A stretch of DNA of 64,000 nt from contig NZ_JAEMNU010000119.1 of the NCBI RefSeq assembly GCF_016461825.1, forward strand, positions 25,284 through 89,283. Reading direction: 5' to 3'. The position numbers and the translations under genes were made by a program. This stretch comes from Rugamonas violacea. Lineage in GTDB: Bacteria > Pseudomonadota > Gammaproteobacteria > Burkholderiales > Burkholderiaceae_D. Positions 55,550 through 64,000 of this stretch are shown here, piece by piece (positions within the stretch are counted from its first letter, which is position 1; each line of letters opens with the position of its first letter). The notes below the pieces were generated by a model. The model was not told the origin of the DNA, did no database searches, and saw only the letters and a list, made by a program, of their open reading frames with translations.

Positions 55550-58318
55550 ATGCACACCATCACGCCACGTCTGAGCGCCATCGCCGGCGCCGCCTTGCTC
55601 GTCGCCTCCACCGGCCAGGCCTGGGCCACCGCGCCCGCCGCCGCCACCACAGTTGCCGCCGCCACCACCGCCGCGCCGACCGCGCGCGCCGACAACCGCT
55701 ACCTGGCCCAGGTCGACGCCGAGGCGCGCGCCGCGCGCCTGTCCAAGGTCGACTACGCCTTGCAGTTCACGCTGAGCGGCGAGGAGAGCTTCAGCGGCAG
55801 CAGCACGGTCGGCTTCGACCTGAGCGACGCCAGCACGCCGCTGACACTCGACCTCGACCAAGCCAGCATCGGCAGCCTGCAGGTCAACGGCAAGAGCGTC
55901 ACGCCGCAGTACAACGGCTCCTTCATCACGCTGGCGCCGCAGGACCTGCGGCTTGGCCGCAACAGCGTGGTGGTGGTCTACCAACGGCGCCACAGCAGCA
56001 ACGGCGAGGGCCTGCACCGCATGGTCGATCCGGCCGACGGCCGGGTCTACACCTACTCGCACTTCGAGCCGGCCGCCGCGCACCAGATGTTCGCCCTGTT
56101 CGACCAGCCCGACCTGAAGGCCACCTACCAGCTCAGCGTCACCGCGCCGGCCGACTGGCAGGTGGTGTCGGCGATGCGCGAGCGCGCCGTCGAGACGGTG
56201 GCGGGCGGCAAACGCTGGGACTTCCCGGCCACGCCGCGCCTGTCGGCCTACAATTTCTCGCTGCATGCCGGTCCATACAAGGTGTGGGAAGACCGCAGCG
56301 GCAAGTATCCGCTGCGCCTGATGGCGCGCCAGTCGGTGGCCGGGCAGGTGGCGCCGGCCGACTGGTTCAAGTACACCAACGGCGGCCTGGCCTTCTTCGA
56401 AAAGTACTTCGGCCTGCCTTACCCGTTCGAGAAATACGACCAACTGCTGGTGCCCGACTTCCTCTACGGCGCGATGGAGAATGCCGGCGCCATCACCTTC
56501 GCCGAGAAGCGCTTCCTGTTCAAGGAGAGCATGACGGCGGCGCAGAAGCAGAACCTGGCCAGCGTGATCCTGCACGAGATGGCGCACCAGTGGTTCGGCG
56601 ATCTGGTGACGATGAAGTGGTGGAACGGCCTGTGGCTTAACGAGAGCTTCGCCGCCTTCATGGCGACCTTGGCCACCGCCGAATCGACCGAGTTCAGCAA
56701 CGCCTGGCAGTCGTTCTACTCGGGCGGCAAGCAGGCCGCCTACACCCAGGACCAGCAGGTCACCACCCACGCCATCGAGACGCCGGTGCCGTCGACCGCC
56801 AACGCCTTCGACAACATCGACGCGATCACCTACTCGAAGGGCGCCTCGACCCTGAAGCAGCTGCGCCACCTGCTCGGCGAGGAGGTGTTCCGCCAGGGCG
56901 TGCACAACTACCTGGCCAAATACAGCTGGCAGAACGCCAAACTGGACGACTTCATCGGCAGCCTGGGCCAGGCCGCCGGCCGCGATTTGAGCGGCTGGAC
57001 GCAGGACTGGTTGTATCAGGCCGGCGTCAACACGGTGACCGCGCAGTACCGCTGCGCCGGTGGCAAGGTCAGCGAATTCGCGCTGCGCCAGGAAGGCGCC
57101 AGCGCGGCCCTGCCGACCCTGCGCGAGCAGCGCGTGCAGATCGGCCTGTTCAACCTGCGCAAGGGCACAGGCCAGTTGGTGCTGGAGCGCCAGCAGGCGC
57201 TGACCTACAGCGGCGCGCTGACGCAAGTGCCGCAACTCGTGGGCGAGGACTGTCCCGACCTGGTCTACCCGAACTATGCCGACTGGGGCTATGTGCAGGT
57301 GCGCCTGGACGAGCGCTCCTTCCGCACCGCCCAGGCCAGCCTGGGCAAGGTGGCCGACCCGCTGCTGCGGGCCATGCTGTGGCAAAGCCTGTGGGACGGC
57401 GTGCGCGCCGGCCAACTGCCGTTGCAGGCGTTCCTGCGCGCGGTGCGCGACAACGCGCCGGCCGAGCGCGACTACACCCTGCTCGGCGACATCGTCGGCA
57501 AGACGCGCCAGGCCAAGGCCTACCTCGACCAGATCGCGCCGGGCAGCGCCTGGCAGCGCGACAGCAGCGTGGCGCTGGAGCGCATGGCGCTGGCCGGCGC
57601 CCGCGCCGCCAAGGGCGACGTCAACTTCCAGCGCCGCTGGTTCGGCCTGTATTTGGACATCGCCAGCAGCCCGGCCGCGTTGGCCCGGCTGGCCGGCGTG
57701 TTGGACGGCAAAGACGTGCCGGCCGGCCTGCCGGTCGGCCAGGATCTGCGTTGGGATATCGTGGCGCGGCTGAACCGCTATGACGTCGCCGGCAGCGCCG
57801 CCCTGATCGACGCCGAACTGGCGCGCGACCCGTCCGACGCCGGCCAGGCCGCCGCGCTGGCGGCCCGCGTCGGCCGGCCCGACGCCAAGGCCAAGCAGGA
57901 ATGGCTGGCGCAGATCGTCGACCTCGACAGCAAGCTGCCGTTCTCGCGCCGCCGCGTCATGATGGAGAACCTGTACCCGGCCGAGCAGGGCGTGCTGAAC
58001 GAGGCCACGGCGGCCGAGCGCCTGGCGCTGCTGCTCGACAAGGACAAGGCGGCCGGCCCGATCTTCATGCGCAGCTACGGCGGCCATTTGATCCCGGCCA
58101 ACTGCACGCCGGCCAGCGTGGAGCGGCTGGCGCGCAGCATCGCCACGGCGGCCGAGCTGTCGGCCGGCAGCCGCCGCGCGTTGCTGGTGGCGCAGCAGGA
58201 GGACGCCCGCTGCGTCGCCATCCAGCGCGCCATGAAGCTGCCGCCGCGCCGGGCTGGCCGGACCGCTGGCGCCCCGCTGGGCGCCACCGTCCGCCGGCCT
58301 GCCGCCATCAGGCTCTAG
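55550..58318 (+). CDS. Exported M1 family aminopeptidase (PepN-like)
   Basis: A 922-residue zinc aminopeptidase with a signal peptide (about 1-26) and an Ala/Thr-rich linker. The N-terminal beta domain is followed by the catalytic domain with the substrate-binding motif GAMENAG near 306 and HEMAHQWFGD near 341 with Glu in NESFAAF 18 residues later (HExxH-18-E). A long helical ERAP1-C-like C-terminal domain covers about 560-890. It removes N-terminal residues from peptides. The last 40 residues are Arg/Ala-rich and unusual. The ribosome site AGGAA belongs to the duplicated AGGAAGCCA. Confidence 0.94.
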   Translation: MHTITPRLSAIAGAALLVASTGQAWATAPAAATTVAAATTAAPTARADNRYLAQVDAEARAARLSKVDYALQFTLSGEESFSGSSTVGFDLSDASTPLTLDLDQASIGSLQVNGKSVTPQYNGSFITLAPQDLRLGRNSVVVVYQRRHSSNGEGLHRMVDPADGRVYTYSHFEPAAAHQMFALFDQPDLKATYQLSVTAPADWQVVSAMRERAVETVAGGKRWDFPATPRLSAYNFSLHAGPYKVWEDRSGKYPLRLMARQSVAGQVAPADWFKYTNGGLAFFEKYFGLPYPFEKYDQLLVPDFLYGAMENAGAITFAEKRFLFKESMTAAQKQNLASVILHEMAHQWFGDLVTMKWWNGLWLNESFAAFMATLATAESTEFSNAWQSFYSGGKQAAYTQDQQVTTHAIETPVPSTANAFDNIDAITYSKGASTLKQLRHLLGEEVFRQGVHNYLAKYSWQNAKLDDFIGSLGQAAGRDLSGWTQDWLYQAGVNTVTAQYRCAGGKVSEFALRQEGASAALPTLREQRVQIGLFNLRKGTGQLVLERQQALTYSGALTQVPQLVGEDCPDLVYPNYADWGYVQVRLDERSFRTAQASLGKVADPLLRAMLWQSLWDGVRAGQLPLQAFLRAVRDNAPAERDYTLLGDIVGKTRQAKAYLDQIAPGSAWQRDSSVALERMALAGARAAKGDVNFQRRWFGLYLDIASSPAALARLAGVLDGKDVPAGLPVGQDLRWDIVARLNRYDVAGSAALIDAELARDPSDAGQAAALAARVGRPDAKAKQEWLAQIVDLDSKLPFSRRRVMMENLYPAEQGVLNEATAAERLALLLDKDKAAGPIFMRSYGGHLIPANCTPASVERLARSIATAAELSAGSRRALLVAQQEDARCVAIQRAMKLPPRRAGRTAGAPLGATVRRPAAIRL

Positions 58319-58329
58319 CCAAACGAAAC

Positions 58330-58359
58330 GGGCCGCACGGTGTACCGTGCGGCCCTTTT
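58330..58359 (+). terminator. Terminator between convergent M1 and S8 genes
   Basis: A perfect 11-bp stem GGGCCGCACGG / CCGTGCGGCCC with TGTA loop and TTTT. It could serve both strands weakly. Confidence 0.88.
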
Positions 58360-58401
58360 GTGCAAACTGGCGGCCGGCATGCTGCCCGGCCGCCCAATTG
58401 C

Positions 58402-61400
58402 TTACTGCTTCGGCGCGTTGGCTTCCTTGCCCGAGTTCAGCTCGGCCGTTGCCGGCAGCGAGGCCGGATCGGTATCGACGCTGATCAGGGTGTTGGCCGT
58501 GTTGTTGCCGGACACCTGGTAAGCGATGGCGCCCAGATAGTGGCCGCCGGGCGGCAGGTCGGACCAGCTCACCACCACCGAGCCGGTGCCGCCGAGAACG
58601 GCGCGGCTAGGCAGCAGGGCGCGCAGATTGCCGCCCGTATCGCCGGGCTGCACCAGCCACGACGACAGCGCGTAGGTCGAGGTCTTCGGCACGGCCGGGG
58701 CGTAGCTGACGACGCAAACCTTGTAGCTGCCGGCCGCCGGCGCGGTCAGCGTGACCGATTCGTTCGAGCCGTTGTTGCCGCTGTAAGCCACTTGCGTGCC
58801 GGCGCCGTCGACCATGACCAGATCCAGGTCGTCCACGCCGCCACCCTGGTAGCCCGAGGTGTCCTGATTGAACAGGGCGAAGCGGGCCGCCAGCGTGCCG
58901 GCCGGAATGGCCACGTTGTGCACCTTGACGCCGGCGCCGCCGCCGGCCGCGCATGCCGCCGCGACGGTGGCCGCGTTGCCGGTGTTGGTGCCGGTGACGG
59001 TGGCGCTGCTGCGGCTGGCCGCTTTCAGACCGCCCTTGAGCGTGCTGAAGGCGCCGGCGAAGCCGGTGCCGATGGTGAAGGTCTTGTTGCCGGTGGCCAG
59101 TTTCGAGCTCAGGGCGGCCGGGGCGACGACCACGCGGGCACGCGCCGTGACGGGGCTGCGCACCACGTGGCTGCCGTCGGTCCAGGTCAGCGCACCGTAG
59201 TTCCAGGCGTCGTGGGCGGCGCTGGTACGGCGCAGCGTGACGCTGTACTTGGCGCTGGCGCCGGCGCCGATGGTCAGCGTCGACGGCGTGACCACGGCGT
59301 CAAAGCCGGGCACGGCGATGGTCGCCGTGTAGGTCGCGCTGGTGGCGCCGACGTTGGTGACGGTGCGTTCCAGCGTGACGTTGCCGAACACGCCGGAGGC
59401 GGTCAGCGACGGCAGGTTCAGGTTGTAGGCCGCCAGGCTGCCCAGGGTGGCGCAGTTGACGCCGACCGGGGTCACGCCGGCGCCGCACAGGTAGCGGTTG
59501 TAGTCGGTCGTCGAGATGTCGTACACCAGGCCGGGATCGGCGGCGCTCGACGGTTGCACGAAGCCGGCGCCCTGGCCCCATGGCAGGCCGCCTTGCTGGA
59601 TGCCGGACAGGGTGTTGACGACGTCGACACCGGTGGTCATCAGGGCCGAGCGGACCATCGCCGGCGACCAGTCGGGATGGCGCTGGTGCAGCAGGGCGGC
59701 CAGGCCGGCGATGTGCGGGCTGGACATCGAGGTGCCCGTCAGCAGCGACCAGTTCGGCTTGCCGGCGCTGCCGCTGGCGATCATGTCGTCGTGGTTGGCG
59801 ATCGTGTAGTTCGGCGTGTAGCCGGCCAGGATCGAGGTGCCGGGCGCCGTCAGGTCCGGTTTGAGCACGTTCAGGTCGCCCTTGTTCGGACCGCGCGACG
59901 AGCTGTCGTTCATCGCCGGCGCGGCCACGCTGAGATCCTTGATGGCGGCCAGATTGTCCAGGCCGCCGCTGGCGCCGACGCCGTTGGCGCCGACATAGGC
60001 ACGGATCAGGTCGCCGTCGGCGCGGGTCACGTGCACGGTCGACAGGTCGTGGCCCTGGTTGATGATGGTGTTGTTGCCACCGGCCACGTTGGCGATGATC
60101 ACGCCGGCCGCGCCGGCCGTCTTGGCGTTGCCGCTCTTGTTGACCAGCACGTTGCCGCCGCGGTCGCAGACCAGCAGCTTGCCGGCCACCTTGACCGGGT
60201 CGAGCAGCGGCGCCACGTTGTCGAGCGCGCCGAAGCAGCGTTGCAGGCTCAGATCGTCGGGCGAGACGCCGGGCAGGCCGGCGTTGCGCGCCAGGATCAT
60301 CGGTGCCGTCGGCGTGGCCGGATTGCTCGACGCGCCGACATACTTGGCGCCGTTGCCCAGCGTGACGGTGCCGGCGAACAGGCGGTCGTGGGTGGAGTTG
60401 CCCACCGTGGTCATCCAGGGACCGAGGTGGTTGACTTCGTTGGCCGGGCCGCTGTTGCCGGCCGAGGCGGCGACGAACACGCCGGCGTCGACGGCGCCCT
60501 TGAAGGCCAGGTCGACCGGATCGGCGATGCTGGTGCCGGAACCGCTGATCGAGTAGTTCAGCACGTTGACGCCGTCCTTGATGGCCTGCTCGATGGCGGC
60601 CACGGAATCGTTGCCGTAGCAGCCGTTGCCGAAGTTCGGCCAGCGCGGGTCGGGGCGGGTGGTGGCCGGATCGTCCTTGGTCCAGCACACCTTGTAGGTG
60701 GCGACGCGGGCGCGCGGCGCCATGCCGCTGACGCCGGCGACGGGCACCGTGCCGTTGTCCATGATGGCGACGACGTTGGCATTGCCGCCGGCGGTGCTGG
60801 CGGTGTGGGTGCCGTGGCCGCCATTGTCGCGCGGCGAGAGGAATTCGGCCGGGTGCAGCTTGAACGAGGGCAGGATGTTGCCGTTGGCGTCGGAGATGGA
60901 GCGGCGGAAGGCGCGCGCGCCGATCAGTTTATTGTTGCAATTGGCCGGACCGAAGGCCTGGCCCGATTCGCAACTGCCTTTCCAGCTGGCCGGCGGGGCG
61001 CCGTACACCAGGGTGCCGGCGGCGTCGTGGGTCGGCACGCCCTTGCTGTCGACGCGGTCGGCGAAGGAGGTGTTTTCCGGCCAGACGCCGCCGTCGATGA
61101 TGCCGATGACGATGTCCTCGCCGGCGCCCGACTTGTTGAGGCCGCCGCTGGTGCCGCCCAGCTGATCCCACAGGCCGCCGGCTTTGTTCAGGCCCATGAA
61201 GCCCGGTGTGTAGTTGGTGTCGAGCAGGCGCGGTTCGTCCAGCGTGATGGCGGCGACGGCCGAGTTGGCCATCAGCTTGCGCGCCTCGTCGTCGGTCAGC
61301 ATGGCCGAGAAGCCGTTGAAGACGACGTGGTAGTCATACAGCGTTTCCAGCGCCGGCAGCGTCGAGACGACGGCGGCCTGTTCGGCTTCCAGGTGGCTGA

Positions 61401-61632
61401 TGTAGGCTTGCACGCTGGCCGCCGAGACGTCCAGGCGGCTGCCGCTGGCCGGTTTGGTCGCGGCCAGGCCGGCGACGCCGCCGTTGTAGGAGGCGGCCGG
61501 CACGCTGTTCAGTTGCACGATGTAGGGACGGCGCGTTTCGTCGGCGCCGGCGCTGACGGCCAGGCCGGCGATCAGGGCGGCGACGGCCCATTTGATGGCG
61601 GGACGCAAAGGGGTGAAGTGAGTCGATTTCAT
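58402..61632 (-). CDS. Exported S8 subtilisin-like peptidase with PA domain (cucumisin-like)
   Basis: A 1076-residue secreted peptidase with a signal peptide (1 to about 30) and an I9 propeptide (about 35-135, ending near ITLDEPRLL). The catalytic domain has Asp near 180 (IGIIDGGVWPE), His near 274 (GGHGTHTAS) and Ser near 636 (LTGTSMSSPH). A PA domain is inserted at about 400-510. After it come an fn3-like domain (FGNVTLERTVTNVGATSATY) and a C-terminal region with a DLDLVMVDG-type pre-peptidase-like fold. This order is that of plant cucumisin-like subtilases and their bacterial relatives. It follows a PEP-CTERM gene by 30 bp, so both are likely co-transcribed. Confidence 0.94.
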   Translation of the reverse strand: MKSTHFTPLRPAIKWAVAALIAGLAVSAGADETRRPYIVQLNSVPAASYNGGVAGLAATKPASGSRLDVSAASVQAYISHLEAEQAAVVSTLPALETLYDYHVVFNGFSAMLTDDEARKLMANSAVAAITLDEPRLLDTNYTPGFMGLNKAGGLWDQLGGTSGGLNKSGAGEDIVIGIIDGGVWPENTSFADRVDSKGVPTHDAAGTLVYGAPPASWKGSCESGQAFGPANCNNKLIGARAFRRSISDANGNILPSFKLHPAEFLSPRDNGGHGTHTASTAGGNANVVAIMDNGTVPVAGVSGMAPRARVATYKVCWTKDDPATTRPDPRWPNFGNGCYGNDSVAAIEQAIKDGVNVLNYSISGSGTSIADPVDLAFKGAVDAGVFVAASAGNSGPANEVNHLGPWMTTVGNSTHDRLFAGTVTLGNGAKYVGASSNPATPTAPMILARNAGLPGVSPDDLSLQRCFGALDNVAPLLDPVKVAGKLLVCDRGGNVLVNKSGNAKTAGAAGVIIANVAGGNNTIINQGHDLSTVHVTRADGDLIRAYVGANGVGASGGLDNLAAIKDLSVAAPAMNDSSSRGPNKGDLNVLKPDLTAPGTSILAGYTPNYTIANHDDMIASGSAGKPNWSLLTGTSMSSPHIAGLAALLHQRHPDWSPAMVRSALMTTGVDVVNTLSGIQQGGLPWGQGAGFVQPSSAADPGLVYDISTTDYNRYLCGAGVTPVGVNCATLGSLAAYNLNLPSLTASGVFGNVTLERTVTNVGATSATYTATIAVPGFDAVVTPSTLTIGAGASAKYSVTLRRTSAAHDAWNYGALTWTDGSHVVRSPVTARARVVVAPAALSSKLATGNKTFTIGTGFAGAFSTLKGGLKAASRSSATVTGTNTGNAATVAAACAAGGGAGVKVHNVAIPAGTLAARFALFNQDTSGYQGGGVDDLDLVMVDGAGTQVAYSGNNGSNESVTLTAPAAGSYKVCVVSYAPAVPKTSTYALSSWLVQPGDTGGNLRALLPSRAVLGGTGSVVVSWSDLPPGGHYLGAIAYQVSGNNTANTLISVDTDPASLPATAELNSGKEANAPKQ

Positions 61633-61662
61633 GTAGTAAATTCTCCGTGATTCAGTCGGTGT

Positions 61663-62421
61663 TTAGCGGGCGCGGCGGCGGGTGAGGGCGCCGATGGCGG
61701 CCAGTCCCAGGGCCAGCATGGCCCAGCTGCCCGGTTCGGGCACGGCGCTGACGTTGACGTTGTCCAGCGAAAACTGGGCCAGGTTGTCGGTCGGCGCGCA
61801 GGCGTTGCCGCTGCCGGTGTAGACGCAGGAACCGATGGTCAGCGAATCGAAGGCGGTCTGGGCGAACACGCCGCTGTTGACGAGGAAATTGGCGAAGTGG
61901 AAACGGTTGTCGGCGCCCTGGCCCGGCAGTTCATAGCTGGCGCTCAGCGTGGCGCCATGCGCGATGCCGGTCAGCGTGATGCGGCCGAAGGAGACGCCGG
62001 GGTTGGATTGCGGCAGGGGCGCGGTGAAGGCGGCGTCGAAGCTGTTGAGCTTGAAGGCCAGGCCGTCGACGCGGGCGAAATTGAGCATGCCGTCGTTGAT
62101 GGCGAGATAGTAGTGGCTGTTGTTGCCGAGCGGGCAGTCAAGGGCGCAGGTGCTGTCCATTTGCGCCACGCCTACGCCGCCGTCGCCGCCGTAGGGGTCG
62201 ATCGCCGTCATCTTGTAGCCCGATTCGATGAAGCTCTCGCCGGCGGCCAGGCCGCCGAGCAGGGTCGGCGATTCAAACGCGATGGTGGTCGAGCCGGCGG
62301 CGTGGGCCGCTGGCAGCGAGGCCAACACAGCCAGACCGATCAGCGAGCCGGTCAGCACTTTTTTGAACTTGGCGGCGCCATTGGCACGAACCCCTTGCTG
62401 CGAATACTGGTGCGACGTCAT
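61663..62421 (-). CDS. PEP-CTERM sorting domain protein (exported), upstream of S8 peptidase
   Basis: A 252-residue protein: signal peptide (about 20-42, SLPAAHA), a beta-rich middle with four Cys in pairs (CALDC; CVYTGSGNAC) that suggest a structured lectin-like or jelly-roll domain (FESPTLLGGLAAGESFIESGY; FNSFDAAF-like), and the C-terminal sorting signal VPEPGSWAMLALGLAAIG with RRRAR. The ATG at 62421 has AAGGAGAGATCGT upstream. Exosortase processing would place it at the surface, possibly in company with the S8 peptidase. Confidence 0.87.
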   Translation of the reverse strand: MTSHQYSQQGVRANGAAKFKKVLTGSLIGLAVLASLPAAHAAGSTTIAFESPTLLGGLAAGESFIESGYKMTAIDPYGGDGGVGVAQMDSTCALDCPLGNNSHYYLAINDGMLNFARVDGLAFKLNSFDAAFTAPLPQSNPGVSFGRITLTGIAHGATLSASYELPGQGADNRFHFANFLVNSGVFAQTAFDSLTIGSCVYTGSGNACAPTDNLAQFSLDNVNVSAVPEPGSWAMLALGLAAIGALTRRRAR

Positions 62422-63011
62422 ACGATCTCTCCTTGGTGATTTGAATTTTCCCCGGGCTTGTTGTGGTGTTGTCCCGGTCTGCAGGGGCAGCGTGGCGGCC
62501 AACGTTGATTGGCCGGCAAGCTGTCCGATTCCCGGCGCCGAATGGGCGGCAAGAACATCCAGCCCGCTGCTGACTGGATCGCTGGAAACTATATCAAAAT
62601 GTCATTCCGCCAGTTAGAATTTTTGATAATATTTAATTCAGAAAACACAACATTACGGCGTGCAATATTCGCTTTCCACTGGGATAAGGTGCTGGATATG
62701 GCATCGCGGCCGATTTAGTAACTTGTCTCTAGCAAGTGAAAATGTTGAAAAAATGATGTAAAAATGCGACAACATCGACACCGGGAAACGAAACCGCCCC
62801 CGCCCGGGACGGCGCGGGGGCCGGGTGGCGCTGCGGCGGCGTGGTCGGAACGACTGAGAACGGCTTCATCCGGTTGTCGTTGACGCGGGCTTGCGGCACC
62901 GCCGCCTAGCGACGCCGTCGGGCCGCCGGCGCCGGACAATTCAGGCATACTTGAGAACCGGCGCCGCAGCCCTGTCGATGGCGCAGCGGCCGCGCCGGCC
63001 GGGAGGCTCCC
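62422..63011. other. Intergenic region with AT-rich promoter zone and GC hairpin
   Basis: From 62580 to 62760 the DNA is AT-rich, as expected for the promoter of the PEP-CTERM/S8 unit. A hairpin GCCCCCGC / GCGGGGGC lies at 62796-62821 with a T-rich tract only on the minus side. No gene is supported on either strand. Confidence 0.45.
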
Positions 63012-63863
63012 ATGCAGACGAACACCTTGTCGATCCGCAGCATGCAGGCAGACGAGCTCGATATGGTGCTCGACTGGGCCGCCGCCGAAGGATGGAACCC
63101 CGGCTTGCACGATGCCGCCAGCTTTTACGCCGCCGATCCTGCCGGATTCCTGCTGGGTTTGATTGACGGCGAAGCCGTCGCGAGTATTTTCGCCGTCCGG
63201 TATGGCGCGACGTTCGGCTTCATCGGCGGCTATATCGTGCGGGCGGCGTGGCGCGGCCAGGGCCATGGCATGGCCATGTGGCGGGCCGCCATGGCCCGTC
63301 TGGCGGGCCGCAACGTCGGCCTGGACGGCGTCGTCGCGCAGCAAGCCAATTATGCCAAATCCGGTTTTCAACTTGCGCATCGGAATATCCGTTACCAGGG
63401 CAGGGGTGGCGGCCGGGCACCCGACGTCGATACCCTGGTGCCGCTGGCGTCGCTGGGTGGCGACGCGGTATGCCGCTACGACAGCGCCCACTTCCCCGAC
63501 GACCGTGCCCGCTTCCTGCAAAGTTGGATCGCCCAGGCGGGCGGCATCGCCCTCGGCGTGGCGGGCGCGGGCGCATTGGCCGGCTACGGTGTGCTGCGGC
63601 CCTGTCGCAGCGGCTACAAGATCGGTCCGTTGTTCGCCGATACGCCGGCCGTGGCCGAACAGTTGTTTATCGGTTTGACGGCGGCGGCGGCGGCGGACGC
63701 GCCGGTCTTTATCGATGTGCCGGAAGCGAACGGGGCGGCAGTCGCGCTGGCCCTGCGCCACGATCTGCAAGCCTGCTTCGAGACGGCGCGCATGTACACG
63801 CGGCGGCGGCCCGCCATGGACATGGCCAGGCAATTCGGCATCACGACCCTGGAGCTGGGCTAG
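63012..63863 (+). CDS. GNAT family N-acetyltransferase with C-terminal second domain
   Basis: A 283-residue two-part protein. The N-terminal GNAT (residues about 8-125) has the acetyl-CoA motif YIVRAAWRGQGHGMAMWRAA and the later ANYAKSGFQLAHRNIRY. The C-terminal half (about 140-280) resembles the Acetyltransf_18/DUF1248-like domain (GYGVLRPCRSGYKIGPLFAD, FIDVPEANGAAVAL). Such two-domain GNATs (YitH/HolE-like) are of uncertain substrate. Monocistronic as far as the window shows. The ATG at 63012 was chosen because the GNAT domain begins directly after it. Confidence 0.88.
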   Translation: MQTNTLSIRSMQADELDMVLDWAAAEGWNPGLHDAASFYAADPAGFLLGLIDGEAVASIFAVRYGATFGFIGGYIVRAAWRGQGHGMAMWRAAMARLAGRNVGLDGVVAQQANYAKSGFQLAHRNIRYQGRGGGRAPDVDTLVPLASLGGDAVCRYDSAHFPDDRARFLQSWIAQAGGIALGVAGAGALAGYGVLRPCRSGYKIGPLFADTPAVAEQLFIGLTAAAAADAPVFIDVPEANGAAVALALRHDLQACFETARMYTRRRPAMDMARQFGITTLELG

Positions 63864-64000
63864 TCAGGCGATGGAAACAAAAACGCCGACCGGCGCGAGC
63901 CCGCCAGCCAACGAACCACCAGACTTACGCGGCGGGCCGAGGCGGCGCGCAACGCGCTTTGATCCGGCCGGCGGCGGGCGTGCCGGTCGGCGCGCCCGCT
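63864..64000. other. Window end
   Basis: Inverted segments CGCCGACCGGC (about 63882) and GCCGGTCGGCG (about 63981) with an AACAAAAA tract at the left suggest the terminator region of a minus-strand gene entering from the right. I cannot decide which frame is coding. Confidence 0.35.

Noticed and set aside
55517..58087. An 856-codon minus-strand frame opposite the M1 aminopeptidase
   Set aside because: Shadow frame; the M1 gene has intact GAMEN and HExxH motifs on the other strand.
57901..61650. A 1249-codon plus-strand frame opposite the S8 peptidase
   Set aside because: Antisense shadow (Gly/Ala/Arg/Val/His-rich); the S8 catalytic triad and domain order on the minus strand are unmistakable.
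62715..63833. 372-codon minus-strand frame opposite the GNAT gene
   Set aside because: Shadow frame; the plus-strand GNAT motif and second domain are convincing.
1..64000. CRISPR arrays, insertion sequences with transposases, prophage genes, rRNA
   Set aside because: Looked for and not found; the short tandem repeats present lack spacers of regular length and no transposase, integrase or cas gene is recognisable.

Overview
The window is GC-rich chromosomal DNA of a betaproteobacterium, most likely Oxalobacteraceae (Massilia / Duganella / Janthinobacterium group). The grounds are two PEP-CTERM surface proteins, a large (526-residue) isocitrate lyase, a PhoX-type phosphatase, many secreted peptidases, DUF6701/MshQ-like and DUF3016/DUF2167 proteins, and several c-di-GMP enzymes. 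This is inference from gene content; no marker gene such as 16S rRNA is present. All statements come from reading the sequence, and no database search was run.

Layout. 0-3.7 kb: the 3' end of a myo-inositol catabolic operon (iolD', iolE, iolB, iolA) with ATGA overlaps. 4-6.2 kb: an orphan NifQ-like protein behind a ModE-like palindrome, convergent with a REC-DUF3369-HD-GYP response regulator. 6.6-12 kb: a PEP-CTERM protein, phoX with a near-canonical Pho box promoter, a DUF3016 protein, a periplasmic binding protein and a dienelactone hydrolase. 12-22.6 kb: a 1051-residue MshQ-like exoprotein, a CHASE-PAS-GGDEF-EAL protein, SRPBCC, an M28 peptidase, an SDR with a palindromic operator, and two tandem paralogous Ala/Lys-rich secreted proteins. 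22.8-31.8 kb: a DEAD-box helicase with duplicated DbpA domains, a hydrolase, a MazG-like pyrophosphohydrolase/GNAT pair, a binding-protein/porin trio, a lectin-RTX-DUF4214 exoprotein and an orphan ParA. 31.8-39.4 kb: a divergent RelA/SpoT-like protein, an M50 protease with a DUF2167 partner, isocitrate lyase, and a TetR/Tet-family efflux pair.

39.4-41.8 kb is a clearly AT-richer block with three unrecognised genes, ending at the 3' side of a tRNA-Phe gene; it looks acquired. 42-62.4 kb is dominated by exported peptidases (two M20, two S9, one M1, one cucumisin-like S8), consistent with a proteolytic, peptide-scavenging lifestyle. Inside this belt sits a tightly coupled methyltransferase / sulfotransferase / arginase-fold operon that does not match any pathway I know. 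It is the best candidate here for an undescribed small-molecule system. The window ends with a GNAT acetyltransferase.

Across the window there are five copies of an intergenic hairpin repeat (core GGGGTCGGACCC / GGGTCCGACCCC), and several short tandem repeats sit just outside coding regions.
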